Shown one piece after another: positions 15,942 to 26,844 of a stretch of 64,000 nucleotides of DNA. Under the pieces are notes generated by a model. That model searched no databases, had not been told where the DNA came from, and was given only the letters and a program-made list of their open reading frames with translations. Where the stretch lies: positions 1 through 64,000 of the forward strand of contig NZ_JANQBC010000008.1 of assembly GCF_024721995.1 (NCBI RefSeq), read 5' to 3'. Numbering within the stretch: position 1 is the first letter of the stretch; the number at the start of each line of letters is the position of its first letter. A program made the translations under genes and the position numbers. The stretch comes from Paenibacillus radicibacter (GTDB taxonomy: Bacteria; Bacillota; Bacilli; Paenibacillales; NBRC-103111).

Positions 15942-16042
15942 CAGATGTGAGTAATATCGGTGCAAGCAGTACAGTAAAGATGTATTTCAAAAAAATCGAT
16001 GGTAAATGGATGATGCAGTCCGTACACAGACAGATTCATTAA
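15938..16042 (+). pseudogene. Possible 3' half of the lipoprotein gene in another frame
   Basis: 34 codons from an ATG overlapping the previous stop (ATGA). The sequence ends Phe-Lys-Lys-Ile-Asp-Gly-Lys-Trp-Met-Met-Gln-Ser-Val-His-Arg. Asp-Gly-Lys-Trp followed by a beta-like end is typical of the last strand of small secreted NTF2-like or lipoprotein domains. It has no ribosome site of its own. It is either a translationally coupled peptide or the frameshifted end of the lipoprotein. Confidence 0.45.
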
Positions 16043-16076
16043 GATAGAATAAACCGCCATCATTGGATGAAGGACA

Positions 16077-17336
16077 CTAGTAACTCCTCCGTGACAATAC
16101 GAATCGATAGGCAAAATAACAAGCGACCAACAAAATCGCTGTCAATGTGAAAATGCTCGCACCACCAGCTTGAACGAAGATCATACCCCCAACAATCGGT
16201 CCAATTGAGCGAGAAATATCCCAATGTGTGCCGTGGATGGAGAAATATAGCCCTCGTTTCGTTGCAGGAGCAATTTGAGCTACGTATTGCTGTAATCTCG
16301 TAAGTCCAAGACTCTCTCCGATCGTCAATAGTAGCTGTGCCGCTATTAATGGCCATAGTAGAGTTGAGTATCCATATAATAGGGACGTAACCATGAAGCA
16401 GAGACAAGTGATCAACATGATCGATTGGAGAGGAAGCTTCTCCGTCTTCTTAATTAGCCAAATTTGTAGCCCGATAGATAGACAAGCCTTCACCGTTGCA
16501 AGTATTGCAATAATCGACACATAATCGGCAAATGTAGCTTGAACATGCAGTCGGAATACCGTCTCTGTCTGTGCGTAAAAGAAACTAATTGGCAAGGCGC
16601 ACAGCATTAAAAGCAAGACAAATTGATGATTCCCTATCCAGCGCTTCAAATTCACGAACACTGAATCTGTAGGTTCATGAGACAAATACGAATCTACTTT
16701 CACTGTTGTCTTCGTAAGATTTTCATGTATTTCATTAGCAACCCCTGGTGCTGTCTCGTCAATCTTTTTCCAAAATACAAGTGAATAAATAAGTAGTGAG
16801 CAAGCCTGTATACCAAACACATAGCTTGGCTCGAAGGCAAATACCATCATCCCTAGTACTGGGCCGAGTCCTTGACCGATATATCCGAGTGTATTCAGTA
16901 CACCATATACTTCTGCCCGCTTCTCATCAGGTACAACATCCGCGATTTGAGCACGCTCTGCTGGAATATAGAAGGAGCGACCAATACCATTTAGGATGTA
17001 TAAGCTTGCGAACAGCCAGATTGATTCTGCAAACATAAATCCTACCATCGCAACGATTTGCATCCCTAGAGCACCTAGTATGATCGGTTTTCTTCCGAAG
17101 CGATCTGCAATATTTCCCCCAGCAATCGTCGCCCCAATCTCAGCAAGTGGCTGCAGACTAACAATAATTAATGGTAATAGAACAGAACCTTCTAACTTCG
17201 TATGTAAATACAAAAGTAAAAATGGTGCAAGCATTGAGCTTGTCAAACTCGTTAATAATTCACCGAACATTCTGATCTGTATCGTGATATGATAGTTTTG
17301 CTTGATGTAGTGCCATGTATGTGCAATCTTCTTCAT
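16077..17336 (-). CDS. MFS transporter (12 TM, drug/sugar efflux type)
   Basis: 419 residues with twelve predicted membrane helices and the MFS loop signature Asp-Arg-Phe-Gly-Arg-Lys-Pro between helices 2 and 3. The ATG at 17336 has GAGGGGGA upstream and is preferred to the frame start at 17360. It is divergent from an SgrR-like regulator about 100 bases away, which recalls the E. coli arrangement of sgrR near the sugar-efflux gene setA. Export of a sugar or drug is a reasonable guess, but the substrate is unknown. Confidence 0.85.
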   Translation of the reverse strand: MKKIAHTWHYIKQNYHITIQIRMFGELLTSLTSSMLAPFLLLYLHTKLEGSVLLPLIIVSLQPLAEIGATIAGGNIADRFGRKPIILGALGMQIVAMVGFMFAESIWLFASLYILNGIGRSFYIPAERAQIADVVPDEKRAEVYGVLNTLGYIGQGLGPVLGMMVFAFEPSYVFGIQACSLLIYSLVFWKKIDETAPGVANEIHENLTKTTVKVDSYLSHEPTDSVFVNLKRWIGNHQFVLLLMLCALPISFFYAQTETVFRLHVQATFADYVSIIAILATVKACLSIGLQIWLIKKTEKLPLQSIMLITCLCFMVTSLLYGYSTLLWPLIAAQLLLTIGESLGLTRLQQYVAQIAPATKRGLYFSIHGTHWDISRSIGPIVGGMIFVQAGGASIFTLTAILLVACYFAYRFVLSRRSY

Positions 17337-17442
17337 CTGTATTCCCCCTCTGTTTCTCACATTGTAAGTCAGGGGGTTGAGTGTAAAAAGTGAAGAGATT
17401 TCTCAGGTTTTTTTCAGCTTTTGTCAGAAAGGAAATCACATT

Positions 17443-19281
17443 ATGCAATTACTCGAAGATTACGATCGTATTCGCACACCCCATTCTAATATTCCACTGC
17501 AGCAAGGAATAACGATCACTATCGAGCAATTATCTAACTTACTTTGTTGCACGAAGCGCAATGCGAATCTCATTATCCGCAAGCTAGAAGATCAAGGATA
17601 TATTCGTTGGATACCTGGAAGAGGTAGGGGCAATCGCTCGCAGCTCATATTTTGCAATGAAATAGAAGATATCTATGTAAAGATAGCTAAAGAACTCGTC
17701 TATACCGGGAAAATTAAAGCTGCACTCGCCCATCATCAAAAATATCGCCACAGATTCCCACATGCCTATGCTAAGTTCCAAAATTGGTTTGATACGCAGT
17801 TCGGTTTCCAGCAAGAGCATTACGAGGACAAGCCTTATGATACGCTGCGCCTCAGGATCGATTACGAAATTACTAGAATAGACCCTGCTCAGATGTATTT
17901 GCGCTCAGAAAACCATATTGTGATGCATACGACCGATACATTGCTTCGATATGATGCACGTACGAACAAGGTAATACCTCATCTTGCACATCATGTTGAA
18001 AGGGATGAAGAGGGACTTACGTGGACGTTCTTCCTGCATAAAGGTGTTCAATTCCATGATGGCAAGGAACTTGACGCGCAGGATGTAAGTTATACTTTTA
18101 AACGTTTGGGGCTTGTATGCTCACCTTATCGCTGGCTGACAGCGAATATTGCGCATATCGAAGTGATCCATGCGTATACGTTGCAATTCCAACTGCATTC
18201 CCCTTGTTATTGGTTCGATCGACTTTCAAGCAATCCACACTTGTCCATTGTACAAGCAAGTGCTGATGGGCGTAATCGGATCAATGGTGAACTTGCACTC
18301 ATTGGTACAGGTCCATTTCGACTCACCCGAAACGATGAATCCATGCTCGTATTAGAAGCTTTTTCGTCCTATTTTCGTCAGCGTGCCCTGCTCGATCGAG
18401 TAGAAATTTGGGTAGTGCCGACACATAAGGACGATCAGAATAGAATGGAGAATTCCTATGGTCTGCAATATATACCATCAATGGAGCATAATCTTACACT
18501 CGAAGCTAACAGTCGAGCCGAAATGGAGTCAAACAGAACTTCAGTCCGTACGGAATGCAATGTGACTTATCTAAGCTTTCAACAAAATAGGGACGGTATT
18601 GTATCAAGCCCCGATTTCAGACATGCGATCTCCTTGATTCTCGATCCGACTGCCATCGTACACGAATTAGCGGGTGAGCGATCTGAAGCAGTCAACCGCT
18701 TTTTCTCGCCAAATCTTATAAAGCTGAATGCAACAACAATGGGATTAGATGAACAGAAACGGAAGATTACAGCATTACTTGCCAAGATTCCGTATCAAGG
18801 TGAATCCCTTCGCCTGTATACGTTTATGGAAGCAGATCATAGAGAAGATGCTACCTGGATTCAGCAGAGATTTGCGAAATATGGAATACCCCTGTCAGTA
18901 CACTACTTAACACCTGAGGAATTGTTAGATCCCTCAAAGATTCTAGAAGCTGATCTGGTTCACGACAGTGCTACAATCGGAGAAGATGCAGAGTTATCCT
19001 TGCTACATGTATTTCAATCCGAGAACAGTCTTCTCCACATGCAATTTAGCGACGAGCAACGCAATCTCGTTCAACAGTTCACTTTGGAAATTTTTCAAAT
19101 AAAAAGCAAAGGTGAACGATATGAACGGTGGACAACATTTGAGAATGAGCTGTTATCACACCATAGCTATCTCCCCCTGTACCACAACCGCATAACGATG
19201 CTTGCACAGCCTGATCTTGAAGGGGTATCCATTAATGCGCAAGGTTGGGTCGATTATTACAAGTTATGGCTACGGAATTAA
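17443..19281 (+). CDS. SgrR-like regulator: HTH fused to a peptide-binding-protein domain
   Basis: 612 residues. The N-terminal winged helix (about 1-95) has Leu-Leu-Cys-Cys-Thr-Lys-Arg-Asn and Leu-Glu-Asp-Gln-Gly-Tyr-Ile. It is joined to a type-5 extracellular solute-binding domain (about 150-600, Phe-His-Asp-Gly-Lys-Glu-Leu and Gly-Thr-Gly-Pro-Phe). There is no signal peptide, so the binding domain works in the cytoplasm as a sensor, as in SgrR/YbbR-like regulators. The ATG at 17443 follows AAAGGAAAT by six bases and is preferred to the TTG at 17377. Divergence from the MFS gene suggests that gene is its target. Confidence 0.85.
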   Translation: MQLLEDYDRIRTPHSNIPLQQGITITIEQLSNLLCCTKRNANLIIRKLEDQGYIRWIPGRGRGNRSQLIFCNEIEDIYVKIAKELVYTGKIKAALAHHQKYRHRFPHAYAKFQNWFDTQFGFQQEHYEDKPYDTLRLRIDYEITRIDPAQMYLRSENHIVMHTTDTLLRYDARTNKVIPHLAHHVERDEEGLTWTFFLHKGVQFHDGKELDAQDVSYTFKRLGLVCSPYRWLTANIAHIEVIHAYTLQFQLHSPCYWFDRLSSNPHLSIVQASADGRNRINGELALIGTGPFRLTRNDESMLVLEAFSSYFRQRALLDRVEIWVVPTHKDDQNRMENSYGLQYIPSMEHNLTLEANSRAEMESNRTSVRTECNVTYLSFQQNRDGIVSSPDFRHAISLILDPTAIVHELAGERSEAVNRFFSPNLIKLNATTMGLDEQKRKITALLAKIPYQGESLRLYTFMEADHREDATWIQQRFAKYGIPLSVHYLTPEELLDPSKILEADLVHDSATIGEDAELSLLHVFQSENSLLHMQFSDEQRNLVQQFTLEIFQIKSKGERYERWTTFENELLSHHSYLPLYHNRITMLAQPDLEGVSINAQGWVDYYKLWLRN

Positions 19282-19318
19282 GAAAATGAAAGGTTGAAGT
19301 AGTCACACCTTGAAAAAA

Positions 19319-19362
19319 ACAGCACCCCCAATGTTAGATCTCCCTAACATTGGGGGTGCTGT
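19319..19362. terminator. Bidirectional terminator between convergent genes
   Basis: A near-perfect 19-bp stem around ACAGCACCCCCAATGTTAG with CTAACATTGGGGGTGCTGT, an A-run before it and TTACTTT after it. It ends the SgrR-like gene on the plus strand and the sugar operon on the minus strand. Confidence 0.92.
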
Positions 19363-19375
19363 TACTTTAATCTGC

Positions 19376-21247
<1,872 letters not shown>

Positions 21248-21251
<4 letters not shown>

Positions 21252-22960
21252 CTAGCCTCCGATGCCGCAAGATATTGCTCTGCAAGCAGTAGGAATACGC
21301 TGGATGTCCAAGTAAATGCGGGATCTACTAGACCTTTTCCGCTAAAAGGATCGAAATTCTCGGCCATACCGCCGATCAACGTCATATTCATGAATTTTTC
21401 AGCAATTCTAGACGCCATTTCATTATATCCATTATGCTCTAGAGCATCAATGAACAAATACGTAACAGGAGCCCAAATTGGTCCAAGCCAGTAACCGTTC
21501 TCCTTGTACAAAGGACTAAGGCTGCTCTCTGTAGCAAGCCCATATGTCGCTTCGAATCGCTCAGCAAGTGACTGTACAAGCACATCTGTCACTTCACGTG
21601 GCAAGCGATAACCAATTACAATCGGCAGCATTAAGATTAAGCTATCTTGATTCGTAATCACTCGATTCTCTGGCGCGTATCTAGCCACGAATCGTCCGTC
21701 CGCATACAATCGATCAATAAGAAGTGCATACAGCTTATCCGCCTGCTTCTTCCACTGAACCGCTTCGTCTTCACGCTGTAATTCAGTAGCCATCTCAGCA
21801 AGAATGTCCATTTGACGAATCAAGTGAGCGGTTAAGTCTGGTGCTTCTACTGGCATTCCGTCGTGGAAAATGGAAGCATTATCCCAACCGGAATCATTGC
21901 CATGTGTGTAAACTGGCAGTGTCTGATCGTCGTGGCGACGATGCTGTACCCAGAAGTTCGTTGAACCTACCAAGCTGTCATACATTCTGCTCACTACTTC
22001 TTGCTGGTTGAACCACTCGTTCATTCCTCTCATCTTCTTAAACGCCCAAGCATGAATTGGTGGCTTGCAGCAATTGAAGGAGATGAACTTATCATTAATG
22101 AAATCGGCATAAATACCGCTCGGGTCTTGATACTGGGTGAATAGATCAAGCTGTGCCATAGCAAGTTCAGGCTGATTGCCACTTAGCATCATCGCATTAA
22201 AGCAGTTGTCCCAACTCCAGATGTTAAACATCCAGTTCTTCGACATGTACATCGCGTAATCTTTAAGCAGGCCTTCTGGATGTACCACACAAGACCAAGT
22301 AATATACGATGCAAGATTACGTGATGCCACATACTTCTCTGCTGCCTTCGGCATTTGCGTAAGCCACTGTTCATAATGACTTGCAACACGCTCATACGCT
22401 TCTTCATAGCTATCGTATTCCTTAGGTGTCCACACCGTCTTGTAGCTCTCAACTGCAAACTCACACTGCTGTTCATTTTCATTAAACAAGAGCTCAATCT
22501 TCTCGTTGCCGACCATTTTCCAAGGAGCGATAATATCCATGCTTCCTTGAAGCAGGCTGATCATGAGTCTAATTTCCTTGGAATACACAATGTATTCCCA
22601 CTTGTTCTCTTTGTATGGCATGAAGCTATCATAGCGTGTCTTAACTGCAGTAAGTTTCAGTGCGACACCGTTCATTTTGAAACGAACAATGTTCTCATCA
22701 CTGATGCAAATCTCTACGTATTCGGACTCTTGCTGACGATGCACAATACGCAGTTTCGTTTCTGTTGCATCAATATCATATTCGACAGCGTGTTCACCCT
22801 TCACAAGCTCCATCACAAACAAAGTGCTAGGCGCTTCGTCGCCGCCATGTACATCTCGGAATAGAAGCTGCTGCTCCTTGGCATTGTACGAGAATGCAAA
22901 GTATGAGCCAAATCGGCTAAACGGAATATCCGCAATATTTAAGGAAAATGGTTTTGTCAT
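21248..22960 (-). CDS. Glycoside hydrolase, GH63/MGH1-like (alpha/alpha)6 barrel
   Basis: 570 residues without signal peptide, so intracellular. An N-terminal beta domain (about 1-180) precedes a toroidal helical domain with Trp-Ser-Trp-Asp-Asn (about 250) and Gly-Asn-Asp-Ser-Gly-Trp-Asp-Asn (about 372), which carry the likely catalytic acid. Gly-Tyr-Trp-Leu-Gly-Pro-Ile-Trp-Ala-Pro is near 492. These are signatures of alpha-glucosidase/trehalase/mannosylglycerate-hydrolase-like enzymes. Position behind the ABC permeases suggests it cleaves the imported oligosaccharide; whether the bond is glucosyl or mannosyl cannot be read from sequence. Confidence 0.8.
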
Positions 22961-23014
22961 GTGCTCACCTCAACTTTTTTCTTCTGTTTCTTGCTGATTA
23001 GCACCTAAGCGCCG

Positions 23015-23836
23015 TTATTTCACGGCGCCACTGATACCTTCAACGATATATTTTTGTGCATAGAAGAATGCAATAATTGGTGGGATGATCATAATGATTG
23101 TGATCGCCATAATAGGAATGATCTGCAGCTCATGCATACCTTTAAAGGATGCTAGTCCGAGTGCTAGCGTGTACTTCGTACGATCTTGCAAGAAGATAAG
23201 TGGACCTAAGTAATCATTCCATACACTCAAGAGATTCAGTACCGCAATTAACGTAAGCGGAGCCTTCATAATCGGTACGAAAATTCTGGAATAAATCTGG
23301 AAATCATTCGCTCCATCGATCTTCGCTGCCTGCTCCAAATCTCGCGGAACGTTCATCAAGAATTGTCTTAATAAGAAGATGAAGTAAGCCGACCCGAAGA
23401 ATGAAGGAACGATAAGCGGTTTAAGCGTATTGATCCAACCAAACATATTAAACTGCATGTAAAGTGGAATCATCGTAACGTCCCAAGGAATCATCATTGT
23501 AGCGAGTAATAGAACGAAGAGACCATTTTTAAATTTAAAATCATATCTAGCAAAACCGAATGCAATCAAGGAACAAGATATGATCTGACCAATCGTTGTC
23601 AGCGCCGTAATCGTGACTGAGTTCATAAAGTAAGAGCCAAATGGCTGCGCCTTCCACGCATTCGCGAAATTCTCAAACCGGATTTCACTTGGGAAGAACA
23701 CGACCGGATACTGATGAACTTCTGCTTCAGACTTCAGCGCAGTAAGCACCATCCATAGAAACGGGAATAAGAAGTACAGAGACAATATGACTAATAAAAT
23801 ATAGACAACAACCTTATGTCCTCTGGTTAATTTCAT
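23015..23836 (-). CDS. Carbohydrate ABC transporter permease, MalG type
   Basis: 273 residues, six membrane helices. The EAA loop that docks the ATPase reads Glu-Gln-Ala-Ala-Lys-Ile-Asp-Gly-Ala (about 190). The start overlaps the preceding permease stop in an ATGA junction, so translation is coupled. A 7-bp hairpin (GCGCCGT 23009-23015 with ACGGCGC 23022-23028) spans its own stop codon and may protect or process the mRNA. No ATPase gene is in the operon. Confidence 0.93.
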   Translation of the reverse strand: MKLTRGHKVVVYILLVILSLYFLFPFLWMVLTALKSEAEVHQYPVVFFPSEIRFENFANAWKAQPFGSYFMNSVTITALTTIGQIISCSLIAFGFARYDFKFKNGLFVLLLATMMIPWDVTMIPLYMQFNMFGWINTLKPLIVPSFFGSAYFIFLLRQFLMNVPRDLEQAAKIDGANDFQIYSRIFVPIMKAPLTLIAVLNLLSVWNDYLGPLIFLQDRTKYTLALGLASFKGMHELQIIPIMAITIIMIIPPIIAFFYAQKYIVEGISGAVK

Positions 23837-24774
23837 TTCTTCTTACCTCCCTTTTTGCCTTTCTTACCGACTTCATCCTCATAGTACACCCACGTATTAG
23901 ACGATTTGAAAATCAACGCTGTGAGCAACAAAATGATGATGAACATGAACCATGCATTCGCACTCGCATAGCCAAGCTTGTGGTGCTTAAATGCATTGTT
24001 GTACACGAATAGTCCATAGAAGTAAGTCGATTTCAGCGGTCCGCCTGCTGTAAGTAGCAACACGAGCGTAAGCTGTTGAAGCGCTGCAATCGTAGATGTA
24101 ATCAAGTTAAAGAAAATGGTTGGCGTAATAAGCGGAAGTGTAATGCTAATGAATTGGCGTAGCGGTCCAGCTCCATCAATGGATGCCGATTCATACATAT
24201 CTGGTGTAATACTCTTAATGTTTGTATAGAAAATGAGCATCATCGTACCTACGCCCCACGCACTCGCAAGAACAACGGCAATGATCGCCATTTTGGGATC
24301 AACCAGCCACTTTGGCCCATCAATCCCAAACAAGGATAAACCATAGTTTAAGATCCCGTACTTCGTATTAAAGATCCAGCCCCAAATAATCGATACAGCA
24401 ACACCCGATACAACGGCTGGCAAGTAAAAGATCGCTCTGAAAAATTTAACCCCTTTAATCGGCAACGAAATCAACATAGCCAAGATCAAAGATGTCACGA
24501 GACTTAGTGGCACGTAAAAGAGGGCGAACTTAAACGTAATCACGATCGATTTATAGAACTGCGGATCTTCAGTAAACATCTTAATGTAGTTACCGAATCC
24601 AACGAACGTTGGTGCCGAAGTTACCGGCCAATCGAAGAAACTCATAACAAGTGAGAAGAATAGTGGACCAATCGTAAACAGCAAGATACCCACAATCCAT
24701 GGTGAAATGAACATATAAGGGATCCATTTTTGCATTTTTTTACCCCGTTTATGAGGTTTAATGGTCTGTTCCAT
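23833..24774 (-). CDS. Sugar ABC transporter permease, MalF type
   Basis: 313 residues with a Lys-rich N-terminus, six membrane helices and the EAA loop Glu-Ser-Ala-Ser-Ile-Asp-Gly-Ala-Gly (about 205). The C-terminus ends in a run of Lys and Gly. The ATG has GGGAGG six bases upstream. It pairs with the MalG-type protein to form the channel for a family-1 solute-binding-protein importer. Confidence 0.93.
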   Translation of the reverse strand: MEQTIKPHKRGKKMQKWIPYMFISPWIVGILLFTIGPLFFSLVMSFFDWPVTSAPTFVGFGNYIKMFTEDPQFYKSIVITFKFALFYVPLSLVTSLILAMLISLPIKGVKFFRAIFYLPAVVSGVAVSIIWGWIFNTKYGILNYGLSLFGIDGPKWLVDPKMAIIAVVLASAWGVGTMMLIFYTNIKSITPDMYESASIDGAGPLRQFISITLPLITPTIFFNLITSTIAALQQLTLVLLLTAGGPLKSTYFYGLFVYNNAFKHHKLGYASANAWFMFIIILLLTALIFKSSNTWVYYEDEVGKKGKKGGKKK

Positions 24775-24831
24775 AGTGTACCTCCCGATACCCTAGCGTC
24801 TATTAGTAAAGATGTTCGGACTACTTACTTC

Positions 24832-24862
24832 TAATAAGAAGAGGGATGCTGCTGCACCCCTC
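24832..24862 (-). terminator. Hairpin between binding protein and permease genes
   Basis: GAGGGATGC (24841-24849) pairs with GCACCCCTC (24854-24862), one G-U pair, followed on the minus strand by TTCTTATTAG. Such partial terminators keep binding-protein mRNA in excess over the permeases. Confidence 0.65.
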
Positions 24863-24932
24863 CTAGTTCACTTATGAGCAAATTGCACTACGCCCGCGAT
24901 TCTAGTAAAGAGCCATGATGATATTGGACTTG

Positions 24933-26165
24933 TTATTTTGCTGCTTGATCTAATGCTTTCTGTGGGTCCATGAGTGTGCTTGGGTTAAAGATTTGCTCGA
25001 ACACAAGCGCCAGCTTCTCAGACATTTCACTCCAGTTCGCTACTTTGAAGGATGTTGGCGTGAAGCCTTCACTCTTCTTTAACATACTGTAGAACACACT
25101 CTTAAACTTGTCTTCCTCTAGCTTTTCATTCGTAACAACGCTCTTCAAAACTGGAAGCTCATAGTCAATACGTGCTTTATTGTTTTCTTCGTTTGTCCAG
25201 TATTTGATGAACTCCCAAGCTGCTTCCTTATTCTTGGAGTTATTAGACATCGATACACCAGACGAGGAAACGATACTTGCAGAAGTACCATTCTTGTAAG
25301 ACGGGATTTCAACAACACCGAAATTAATACCCGCTTCTCTCAAACTTCCAATGGACCAAGCGCCATTCGTGAACATCGCGACTTTACCGGATTTCATCTC
25401 TGTGGAGCCCGTTCCTTCTGTTGAGATTGCGAATCCATCCTTAAGCATGTTCTGGAACATTGTTAACACTTCAACGGACTTAGGACCGTTCAAAGCTCCA
25501 GCTATTTTACCTTGCTCATCGACGTAAGAAGTCTTGTTCCCCCATAAGTACATTTCATAATCGTATGGATCGGGCTTGCCAGAGAATGCGAACCCACTAA
25601 TCTTCTCCGCAGGATTGTTTAATTGTTTCGCAGTTTTTTGCAGGTCATCCCAAGTCCAACCACTTGTTGGATAAGCAACACCCGCTTTATCGAATAGGTC
25701 CTTATTGTAGTAAACGACATGCGTCGTATAGCCAACAGGGATACCTAGTGTCTTGCCGTCTGTGGAGTTGTAGTTCCAGAGTGCCTCATAGAAGTTACCC
25801 TTGTAGTCTGCGCCTTCTTTCCCGATGTAGCTATCAAGTGGCTCTAGCGCTTCTTTGTAAGTAGGGTAATTCCACATGTACATGACATCTGGTGCATCCT
25901 TCGCACCCATACCAGCAGCGATCTTCGTATCATAATCACTACCGTAAGCTTCCAGCGTTACCTTAATATCTGGATGAGCAAGATTAAACTTATCTACTAA
26001 TTGTTGCTGTAATTTCAGGTTCTCATCAGAATCCCAAGTCGCAAAGCGAAGGGACTTCTGACCGTCTTTTGAAGCATCTCCCGTACCACCTGCACCGCAC
26101 CCTGACAACACTAGTGTTGTAAGTGCGATTGCACTAACTACTGATCTACTCTTTGCTTTAAGCAT
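24933..26165 (-). CDS. Extracellular solute-binding lipoprotein, family 1 (sugar)
   Basis: 410 residues. A lipoprotein signal ends Leu-Val-Leu-Ser-Gly-Cys-Gly (Cys about 23). The mature part has the type-1 sugar-binding pattern, with Lys-Phe-Asn-Leu-Ala-His-Pro-Asp-Ile near 65 and the central Phe-Thr-Asn-Gly-Ala-Trp-Ser. I chose the ATG at 26165, nine bases behind GAGGGAG; the in-frame GTG at 26174 directly abuts that site and cannot use it. First gene of the sugar operon. Confidence 0.93.
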   Translation of the reverse strand: MLKAKSRSVVSAIALTTLVLSGCGAGGTGDASKDGQKSLRFATWDSDENLKLQQQLVDKFNLAHPDIKVTLEAYGSDYDTKIAAGMGAKDAPDVMYMWNYPTYKEALEPLDSYIGKEGADYKGNFYEALWNYNSTDGKTLGIPVGYTTHVVYYNKDLFDKAGVAYPTSGWTWDDLQKTAKQLNNPAEKISGFAFSGKPDPYDYEMYLWGNKTSYVDEQGKIAGALNGPKSVEVLTMFQNMLKDGFAISTEGTGSTEMKSGKVAMFTNGAWSIGSLREAGINFGVVEIPSYKNGTSASIVSSSGVSMSNNSKNKEAAWEFIKYWTNEENNKARIDYELPVLKSVVTNEKLEEDKFKSVFYSMLKKSEGFTPTSFKVANWSEMSEKLALVFEQIFNPSTLMDPQKALDQAAK

Positions 26166-26254
26166 GATGAACACTCCCTCGTTGTATTGGATCTTAAATC
26201 CTGTACTAAACTGTGAACATACAAGTGCAAAAAACCAAAACCCTCTTCATTTGT

Positions 26255-26268
26255 GTAAGCGATTACAA
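26255..26268 (-). promoter_or_regulatory. cre site (CcpA) before the sugar operon
   Basis: TGTAAGCGATTACA fits the cre consensus TGWAANCGNTNWCA perfectly in both orientations. It lies 90 bases upstream of the binding-protein start, as expected for glucose repression. Confidence 0.85.
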
Positions 26269-26321
26269 TCTATCTTTGACAATCCATCCCCAATTTGCAG
26301 ATAGCCCCAAAACTTTTGTAC

Positions 26322-26335
26322 TGATAGCGCTACCA
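26322..26335 (-). promoter_or_regulatory. Second palindromic operator before the sugar operon
   Basis: TGATAGCGCTACCA is a palindrome apart from one R/Y position, with a central CG. It is either a weaker cre or, more likely, the operator for the LacI protein encoded at the operon's end. Confidence 0.6.
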
Positions 26336-26591
26336 AACAGTAATTGTTGATGTTGCATTCATTATATTTTTTAATCTAGTAAAAATCAATATTTTTTACT
26401 AACAAATTTTTAGTTTTTTCGACATTTGTGTGCAAATAGTGTGTTTTTAGGTTGTTATCATCATTTGAAAGAGACAGTTTTAAGGTTTTTTCTTGTTTTT
26501 GACTAAAATTAGTCAGTTAAAATATATATTTTTACTTAGTAATAGTTTAGGGTTTGATAAAAGAAGATAAATTTTACTCGGGGTAATTAGG
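26336..26591. other. AT-rich intergenic region
   Basis: Very AT-rich (long T and A runs), with no open frame of note on either strand. It probably holds the promoter and upstream element of the sugar operon; no -35/-10 pair stands out enough to call. Confidence 0.5.
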
Positions 26592-26632
26592 GGTACAAAA
26601 CAACCTTGAAAGGCATGTCGCCGATCAAGGTT
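26592..26632 (-). terminator. Terminator behind the gene remnant
   Basis: AACCTTGA (26602-26609) pairs with TCAAGGTT (26625-26632), followed on the minus strand by GTTTTGT. It directly follows the stop of the remnant at 26634. Confidence 0.6.
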
Positions 26633-26633
26633 A

Positions 26634-26780
26634 TCATTTCAATTCAAATACAGTTTCTACTGAATCCACTATATTCACATCAAAATCATATGCTTTCATT
26701 TCAAGCGTTAAATAACCCATCGCCTTTACAACAAGATGAGGGCTACGATTAGCTGGATTATGATTTAAATGCACTTCATG
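26634..26780 (-). pseudogene. C-terminal remnant of an unrecognised gene
   Basis: 48 codons open from a stop at 26781-26783 to TGA at 26634-26636. It reads His-Leu-Asn-His-Asn-Pro-Ala-Asn-Arg-Ser-Pro-His, then Asp-Phe-Asp-Val-Asn-Ile-Val-Asp-Ser-Val and Phe-Glu-Leu-Lys. It looks like real, folded protein sequence with its own terminator but no start and no ribosome site. I do not recognise the family. Confidence 0.45.
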
Positions 26781-26799
26781 TCAGCGATAGTGAAACTAA

Positions 26800-26834
26800 T
26801 AATTGAAGGCTAGCCCCAATGGGAGCTAGCCTTC
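26800..26834 (-). terminator. Hairpin after the SLH protein gene
   Basis: Perfect 10-bp stem GAAGGCTAGC (26805-26814) with GCTAGCCTTC (26825-26834). The T-tract on the minus strand is weak (AATTATTAG). Confidence 0.75.
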
Positions 26835-26844
26835 GAATGACCAC

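Noticed and set aside
15938-16042. Toxin-antitoxin pair suggested by two small overlapping frames
   Set aside because: The first product is a lipoprotein and the second lacks a ribosome site and any toxin-like or antitoxin-like feature.
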